A stretch of 64,000 bases of DNA from [Clostridium] innocuum. Its GTDB lineage: Bacteria; Bacillota_I; Bacilli_A; Erysipelotrichales; Erysipelotrichaceae. Each line of letters opens with the position of its first letter. The first letter of the stretch is position 1. The notes beneath the pieces were generated by a model that saw nothing but the letters and a program-made list of their open reading frames with translations, did no database searches and was not told the DNA's origin. A program made the translations under genes and the position numbers. Below, piece by piece: positions 60,171 to 64,000 of the stretch. The stretch spans positions 2,170,001 to 2,234,000 of the forward strand of contig CP048838.1 of NCBI GenBank assembly GCA_012317185.1, in the 5' to 3' direction.

Positions 60171-60386
60171 TTAACCGAACAAGCCGGAAAGCAGAGGTAC
60201 AAGGATAGTGCCGATAAGGGCAACGCCGCCGCCCGCCATGAGCTGCTTAATGCCCTGTGATTTTGCGCCCGGATTATCATTTCCGTAGCCCTCCAAGAGA
60301 TTGATAACGCCCCAAATGCCAAGTCCTGCTCCAAGAGCGATAACCAAAGTCTGTAATACGCCGATTGCGCTGTTGAAAAATTCCAT
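60171..60386 (-). CDS. Maff2 family membrane protein
   Basis: A 71-residue protein with two hydrophobic helices (VLQTLVIALGAGLGIWGVIN, GGGVALIGTILVPLLSGLFG) separated by LEGYGNDNPGAKSQGIKQLM. The size and two-helix plan recall VirB2-type pilins, though no pilus is shown for this family. ATG 60386 lies four to five bases after AAAGGAG. It starts the block transcribed into virB6-prgI-virB4. Confidence 0.9.
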   Translation of the reverse strand: MEFFNSAIGVLQTLVIALGAGLGIWGVINLLEGYGNDNPGAKSQGIKQLMAGGGVALIGTILVPLLSGLFG

Positions 60387-60429
60387 AAAACTCCTTTCTG
60401 CCGCAAATGCGGCTTGCCCGTAAAAGGGC

Positions 60430-60464
60430 ATAAAAAACGGCGGTCAGTTTTCAAACTGCCGCGG
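60430..60464 (-). terminator. Internal terminator between virD4 block and maff2
   Basis: Minus-strand GCGGCAGTTT / AAACTGACCGC stem followed by CGTTTTTT, inside the transfer operon. It would lower transcription of the channel genes unless read through. Confidence 0.7.
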
Positions 60465-60584
60465 TCATAAGTCCCCGCGCTGCCTAAATGTCTGCTGCGC
60501 GGCGGTATTCAGTTGTCAGTGTGGGCGATAGGAATTTTTGTAGGGGCGCGTATCATGCAAGTTGTCTTTTTCTTTGTTACTGCG

Positions 60585-60752
60585 TCAATTCCTCCTTTCT
60601 TTTCGCTGCTGCTCATACAGGGCTTCACACCGTTTCACAAACTGCCGGATAGCAGCCTGCCGCTGCTGTTCCCGTCGTTCAGCAATCGAAACAAGCCCGT
60701 TTATGGCTTCTGTGATTTTCTTGTCCTTTTTCTTTCTGATACGTCTATTCAT
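60585..60752 (-). CDS. Small basic protein after virD4, unknown
   Basis: A 55-residue, strongly basic helical protein (MNRRIRKKKDKKITEAINGL, then ERREQQRQAAIRQFVKRCEA). AGGAGG nine bases before the ATG and an eight-base overlap with virD4 support it as real. I do not recognise a family. Its charge suggests DNA or RNA binding. Confidence 0.6.
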   Translation of the reverse strand: MNRRIRKKKDKKITEAINGLVSIAERREQQRQAAIRQFVKRCEALYEQQRKERRN

Positions 60753-62532
60753 GGTCGGTGTCCTCCTGCAAATCGCTTTCGCTGATTTCGTAGTAGTCAA
60801 ATACTTCGTCCGGCTTCACAAGGGCGGGTCTGCGCCTTAAATGCTTTTCCATATCAAAAGTATTTTTCTTGTCATAGTCGGAAAGATATTTATAGTTGGG
60901 GTGCTTTGTAATGTCGTACTTATCAGAGAAGAACGGGCGCACCCCTCGTAGCTGTAAAATACATTTCCCGCCGTCCATAACCGCTATTTCATCTTCCGTC
61001 ATAAGCTGCTTGCCTAACTTCTGATAGTTCAGCCCATGCGATACCTCGCGCCCCCGGTTCTCGGAAGTGTTGAAGCTGTCAATGGTTTCTTTCCCCAAGA
61101 TTTCCGACATTTCTTTGAGGGTGGTTTTCTCCTTGCCGCCCAAGAAAAGGGTGGTGTCGCAGTTGCCGACTATGGTATCGGCGTTGTCCTTATAGATTGC
61201 CTTTAACTGGCTTTGCGACTGTAAGATAATCGACGCGGAGATTTCCCGGCTTCGTATGGTGGCTATGAGCTTTTCAAACTTCGGTATCTGCCCGATATTT
61301 GCAAACTCGTCTAACAGACAGCGCACATGGACGGGCAGCCTGCCGCCGTATTCATCATCTGCCTTGTCGCAAAGCAGATTGAAAAGCTGCGTGTAAAGAA
61401 TACTCACGACAAAGTTAAAAGTATCGTCGGTGTCGCTGATGATAACAAACAGGGCGGTCTTGCGGTCGCCTATGGTGTCAAGCTCCATTTCGTCGGTTTC
61501 CATAAGGTCGCGCAGCTCCTTAATGTCAAAAGGGGCAAGCCGCGCACCGCAGGAAATGAGAATAGAGCTTCGTGTCTTTCCCGCAGATAACAGGAATTTC
61601 TTGTACTGCCGGACGGCAAAGTGTTCCGGGTCTTTTTCCTCCAACCGTTCAAACATGAGGTCAACGGGGGACTGAAATTCCGGGTCGTCCTCGCGGGCTT
61701 CACTGGCATTTATCATTTCAAGCAGCGTCGTGAAGTTCTTTTCTTCCTCCGGGGCTTCGTACCAAATGTAGCCGATAAGGGCGCAGTAAAAGAGCCGTTC
61801 CGATTTTACCCAAAAATCCTCCCCGGCTTTTTCCCCGTCCCCTTTGGTGTTGGCAATCAAGGTATTTACCAGTTTCAAAATGTCTTTTTCGCTGCGGATA
61901 TAGGCAAAGGGATTATAACGCATGGATTTCTTAAAATTTATCGTGTTCAGCACCTTTATCCGATACCCGCCGCGCTGTAAGAGCTTCCCACACTCGACTA
62001 AAACCGTACCTTTCGGGTCAGTTACAACGTAGCTTGAGTGCATTTGCATTAAGTTGGGCTTCACAAAAAATCTCGTCTTGCCGCTGCCGCTTCCCCCGAT
62101 AACAAGGATATTTTTATTCCTTGCATACTTCGGCTGCTTCGGGCGGCTGTTCATGGTAAGCCGTTCCGTCTGTGTCAGAAGCACGTTATTTTGAAATACC
62201 GGGTCGGTATAGGGCTTTATATCTTCGGCGTTGCCCCAACGGGCTGAACCGTATTCGATACCTTTTCGGTATTTCTTCGCGTTCTTGCCTTTGAAGTACA
62301 CCATAAGCCGGATAAGGACAGCCCCCACAATACCGATAAGCAAATCCATAGGGGCAAGGCTCGGAAGCGGGGTTGCAAAGGCAGCGGAAAAGCCGTCTGC
62401 AAGGGAAAGCACCTTGCCGGAAAGGTCAGCCCCCGGCGCAAGGCGTACCGCTTGTCCGATTTTGTCAAAGAGATAGACAAAGAGCAGATAGGGGGCATTT
62501 AGGATAAGCAGCTTTTTAAGTTCCGGCTTCAT
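60745..62532 (-). CDS. VirD4-like type IV coupling protein
   Basis: A 595-residue coupling ATPase that brings the relaxase-DNA complex to the channel. Two N-terminal transmembrane segments are followed by Walker A GGSGSGKT (146-153), the Walker B region VRCLLDEFANIGQIPKF and the SQSQLKAIYKDNA motif. GGGAGG lies seven bases before the ATG. It overlaps the pcfB stop codon by four bases (ATGA), as coupling and docking proteins often do. Confidence 0.94.
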   Translation of the reverse strand: MKPELKKLLILNAPYLLFVYLFDKIGQAVRLAPGADLSGKVLSLADGFSAAFATPLPSLAPMDLLIGIVGAVLIRLMVYFKGKNAKKYRKGIEYGSARWGNAEDIKPYTDPVFQNNVLLTQTERLTMNSRPKQPKYARNKNILVIGGSGSGKTRFFVKPNLMQMHSSYVVTDPKGTVLVECGKLLQRGGYRIKVLNTINFKKSMRYNPFAYIRSEKDILKLVNTLIANTKGDGEKAGEDFWVKSERLFYCALIGYIWYEAPEEEKNFTTLLEMINASEAREDDPEFQSPVDLMFERLEEKDPEHFAVRQYKKFLLSAGKTRSSILISCGARLAPFDIKELRDLMETDEMELDTIGDRKTALFVIISDTDDTFNFVVSILYTQLFNLLCDKADDEYGGRLPVHVRCLLDEFANIGQIPKFEKLIATIRSREISASIILQSQSQLKAIYKDNADTIVGNCDTTLFLGGKEKTTLKEMSEILGKETIDSFNTSENRGREVSHGLNYQKLGKQLMTEDEIAVMDGGKCILQLRGVRPFFSDKYDITKHPNYKYLSDYDKKNTFDMEKHLRRRPALVKPDEVFDYYEISESDLQEDTDHE

Positions 62533-63005
62533 AGCGATACCTCCCTGTCCTTTTTCTTCACTTTGTCCTTCTGTGCGTTCAGAGCTGCCGCCTTGTCTTT
62601 CAGAGTGGAAAGCAGCTTGCGGATAGAGGGCTTTTTATCCCTGCCTAATTTCTTTGCGGTAAATTCCCGGAACGCTTCGGTCATAACGTCAATATCCTTG
62701 CCCTTAAAAGACACAAGATAGGTCGGCGGCTTGCCGTTCTCAATCTTCTTGACGTTGTAATCAAGCCCGCTTTTCCTTGCGATAGGGTCAAAGGCTTTGA
62801 TATTTTGGTCGGTAATCTCAATGTTGGAAACCTTTTCTCCCTGCTTCATAAGCTGCCGCATAGTGATTTTCCCATGCGGGGCTTTGGTTAGCTGCCCTTT
62901 GCCTTTGGCAAGCAGGGCTTTCATAGCCTTTTGCAGCACTTCGGCGGTCAGCTTAGATGTTTTGATTGCTAAAGACACGACTTTTTCATTGACTTCATCT
63001 TGCAT
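62529..63005 (-). CDS. PcfB family relaxosome-docking protein
   Basis: A 158-residue PcfB/DUF3801 protein, expected to link the relaxosome to the VirD4-type coupling protein encoded next. The N-terminal part (MQDEVNEKVVSLAIKTSKLT, TKAPHGKITMRQLMKQGEKV) is family-typical. The tail KKPSIRKLLSTLKDKAAALN shares the PSIR motif with two other proteins in this element. AGGAGGG lies six bases before the ATG. Confidence 0.9.
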   Translation of the reverse strand: MQDEVNEKVVSLAIKTSKLTAEVLQKAMKALLAKGKGQLTKAPHGKITMRQLMKQGEKVSNIEITDQNIKAFDPIARKSGLDYNVKKIENGKPPTYLVSFKGKDIDVMTEAFREFTAKKLGRDKKPSIRKLLSTLKDKAAALNAQKDKVKKKDREVSL

Positions 63006-63054
63006 GAAATCCCTCCTTTCATAGTTTGGTTAGGGTGGTGTGCCGCTTCGGGGC

Positions 63055-63088
63055 ATAAAAATAAGGCGTACATTTTTCATGCCGCCTT
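63055..63088 (-). terminator. Hairpin between the DUF5348 gene and pcfB
   Basis: Minus-strand AAGGCG / CGCCTT stem with a 14-base loop, followed by ATTTTTATG, overlapping the DUF5348 stop codon. Confidence 0.5.
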
Positions 63089-63306
63089 TAGATACGCACC
63101 CGCAGCCCGTTCAAATCCGAAGCCCTCACACCGACAAGATACCAGTTGTCCCCGTACTCCATGCGGGTCGGCTTCCATTTGCCGCGTACAAACACTTCAA
63201 GGCAATCCCCACAATGCAATCCTCCGTAGTAGTCGTTAAGGTCAAAGCGAATGTCGTAACGGTCTGCCGTTTCATCAAAAATCAAAGCTCCTGTTTTCTG
63301 TGTCAT
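63088..63306 (-). CDS. DUF5348 family protein
   Basis: A 72-residue beta-rich protein (MTQKTGALIFDETADRYDIR, DLNDYYGGLHCGDCLEVFV, WKPTRMEYGDNWYLVG). This matches the small DUF5348 family found downstream of replication initiators in such elements. AGGAGG lies eight bases before the ATG at 63306. Its role is unknown; it could modulate replication or transfer. Confidence 0.8.
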   Translation of the reverse strand: MTQKTGALIFDETADRYDIRFDLNDYYGGLHCGDCLEVFVRGKWKPTRMEYGDNWYLVGVRASDLNGLRVRI

Positions 63307-63325
63307 ATTAAAATCCTCCTGTTTT

Positions 63326-64000
63326 TTAATAGCCGCCGTACATATCGTGGTTGACAAGGGCGGTGTAATAGCTGTCAATGGTGTTGGGCGCGTTGAAAAG
63401 TACCGCTTTCAGATATTGCTTGATGTTACGGATTTTCGTGGTGTTCTCTTTCATGCAGTCAAAGACAAATTCAATGTGGCTGCTGTTCAGCTTCATAAAC
63501 TTTGCTTTGACAAGCTCTGCCGGATAATCGTCCCCGGCGATACGAATTGTCTTTCGTTTGGTGCAGACAGTTTCAAGGATAAGGGACACAATCTCGTCCA
63601 AGCGTTCCCTGTCAATGTTGGTATGCTTGATAAAATGCTCATACTCGATATTGTCCTTGATGATTTCCTCATACACGCTGTATGCGTCTGCCGCTTCCGT
63701 TCCTTTCCGTTCCGGCTCTGCCGTTTCTTCCCTCAAAGGAGAGGGGTTAGGGGAAAGGATAGGAATGGAATGGTTACTTGATAAATCCGTATTTGATTTT
63801 TCTTTTTTTGGTAAGTCAGTCTTTTGTATATCTTTATTTAATTGCATTGGATTTTCCAACGTAGGTTTTTCCTGCGTAGGATTTTCCAATGTAGGTAAAT
63901 CCAAGTTAGGCGGCTGCTCATAGATGATGTAATCAGTTCCCCGCAAGCGTCCTTTCTCGTCGCGCTCCCTTGAACGCTGAATATATCCGGCTCTTTCAAG
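63326..64000 (-). CDS. Replication initiator protein A, C-terminal part (runs off window)
   Basis: The frame is open to the window edge. The visible N-terminal end (LERAGYIQRSRERDEKGRLR, then GTDYIIYE) is the last part of the RepA_N winged-helix domain. A low-complexity linker with PTLEN repeats follows, then the conserved DUF6017-type C-terminal domain (YEEIIKDNIEYEHFIKHTNI, IAGDDYPAELVKAKFMKL). Such proteins start autonomous replication of excised elements. The N-terminus lies beyond base 64000. Confidence 0.88.
   Translation of the reverse strand, partial: LERAGYIQRSRERDEKGRLRGTDYIIYEQPPNLDLPTLENPTQEKPTLENPMQLNKDIQKTDLPKKEKSNTDLSSNHSIPILSPNPSPLREETAEPERKGTEAADAYSVYEEIIKDNIEYEHFIKHTNIDRERLDEIVSLILETVCTKRKTIRIAGDDYPAELVKAKFMKLNSSHIEFVFDCMKENTTKIRNIKQYLKAVLFNAPNTIDSYYTALVNHDMYGGY
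63836..63910 (-). repeat. Five tandem 15-bp repeats inside the replication initiator gene
   Basis: Minus-strand consensus CCTACRTTGGAAAAT in five abutting units (63896-63910, 63881-63895, 63866-63880, 63851-63865, 63836-63850), the outer two degenerate. They encode the PTLEN-like linker. In RepA_N replicons the origin lies within the initiator gene, so these may be iterons. Confidence 0.65.

Larger units (their letters stand above)
34125..64000 (-). mobile_element. Integrative and conjugative element, Tn916/Tn1549 superfamily (left end and most of its length)
   Basis: The region holds Tn916-type int and xis, a sigma-like factor and HTH protein, MobC and relaxase, a type IV secretion set (PcfB, VirD4, Maff2, VirB6-like, PrgI, VirB4, CHAP hydrolase), TopB, antirestriction proteins and a replication initiator. 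This composition matches Tn1549-like elements of gut Firmicutes. The left edge is inferred to lie between the chromosomal terminator (ends 34122) and the integrase binding repeats (34177). An AT-rich stretch near 34139-34155 is a plausible junction. The other end is outside the window. The transfer genes are more GC-rich than the cargo operon and the chromosome. Confidence 0.93.

Noticed and set aside
1..64000. CRISPR arrays, tRNA or rRNA genes
   Set aside because: I saw no regularly spaced direct repeats of CRISPR type, no cloverleaf sequences and no rRNA segments. The only tandem repeat is the 15-bp set in the replication gene.

Overview
The first 34 kb read as the chromosome of a low-to-mid GC, spore-forming, Gram-positive bacterium of the Firmicutes. 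The ordered blocks cshB-nfo, rpoD-dnaG, glyS-recO-era-cdd-dgkA-ybeY and comG-rpmG-pbp follow the Bacillus-type layout. spoIVA implies sporulation. Gene content and the unusual EF-P loop fit Erysipelotrichia best, something like [Clostridium] innocuum; that species-level placement is an inference.

Chromosomal layout: on the minus strand, a metallopeptidase fragment, hup, spoIVA, a small [2Fe-2S] protein, prfC, then der-gpsA preceded by cmk and a lineage-specific membrane protein, efp, a comG pseudopilus operon (9.6-13.2 kb), an acetyltransferase and metallo-hydrolase pair, rpmG and a class B penicillin-binding protein. ispG (+) follows, then an intact IS4-family insertion sequence with matching 10-bp target duplications. 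Next come cshB-nfo-GNAT, ispH (+), a Nudix hydrolase, dnaG-rpoD-trmK, glyS, and ybeY-dgkA-cdd-era-recO. A short Na/Pi cotransporter-type gene (+) with its own terminator closes the chromosomal part.

From about 34.13 kb to the end of the window lies most of an integrative and conjugative element of the Tn916/Tn1549 superfamily. Its modules are: int and xis with a sigma-like factor and HTH protein; a leader region with a short peptide and stacked hairpins; a cargo operon for a Bce-type peptide-antibiotic sensing and resistance unit (ABC ATPase, large FtsX permease, response regulator, intramembrane-sensing kinase, extra membrane protein); two regulators; MobC and a MOBP relaxase; a long minus-strand transfer operon (PcfB, VirD4, Maff2, VirB6-like, PrgI, VirB4, CHAP hydrolase, DUF4315/DUF4366 proteins, TopB, a giant ArdA+ArdC+YodL antirestriction protein); and a replication initiator that runs off the right edge. 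The left boundary is inferred; the far boundary is outside the window.

The most unusual signals are in the element: a 100-bp bipartite sequence present twice in inverted orientation, in front of mobC and in front of the giant antirestriction gene, with a different but self-complementary 37-bp centre; a leader peptide whose ribosome binding site sits in the loop of a 14-bp hairpin; a C-terminal PSIR-type motif shared by three transfer proteins; and five 15-bp repeats inside the replication gene. On the chromosome, a hairpin between the Shine-Dalgarno sequence and start codon of der and a possible Gly-codon attenuator ahead of glyS deserve attention.
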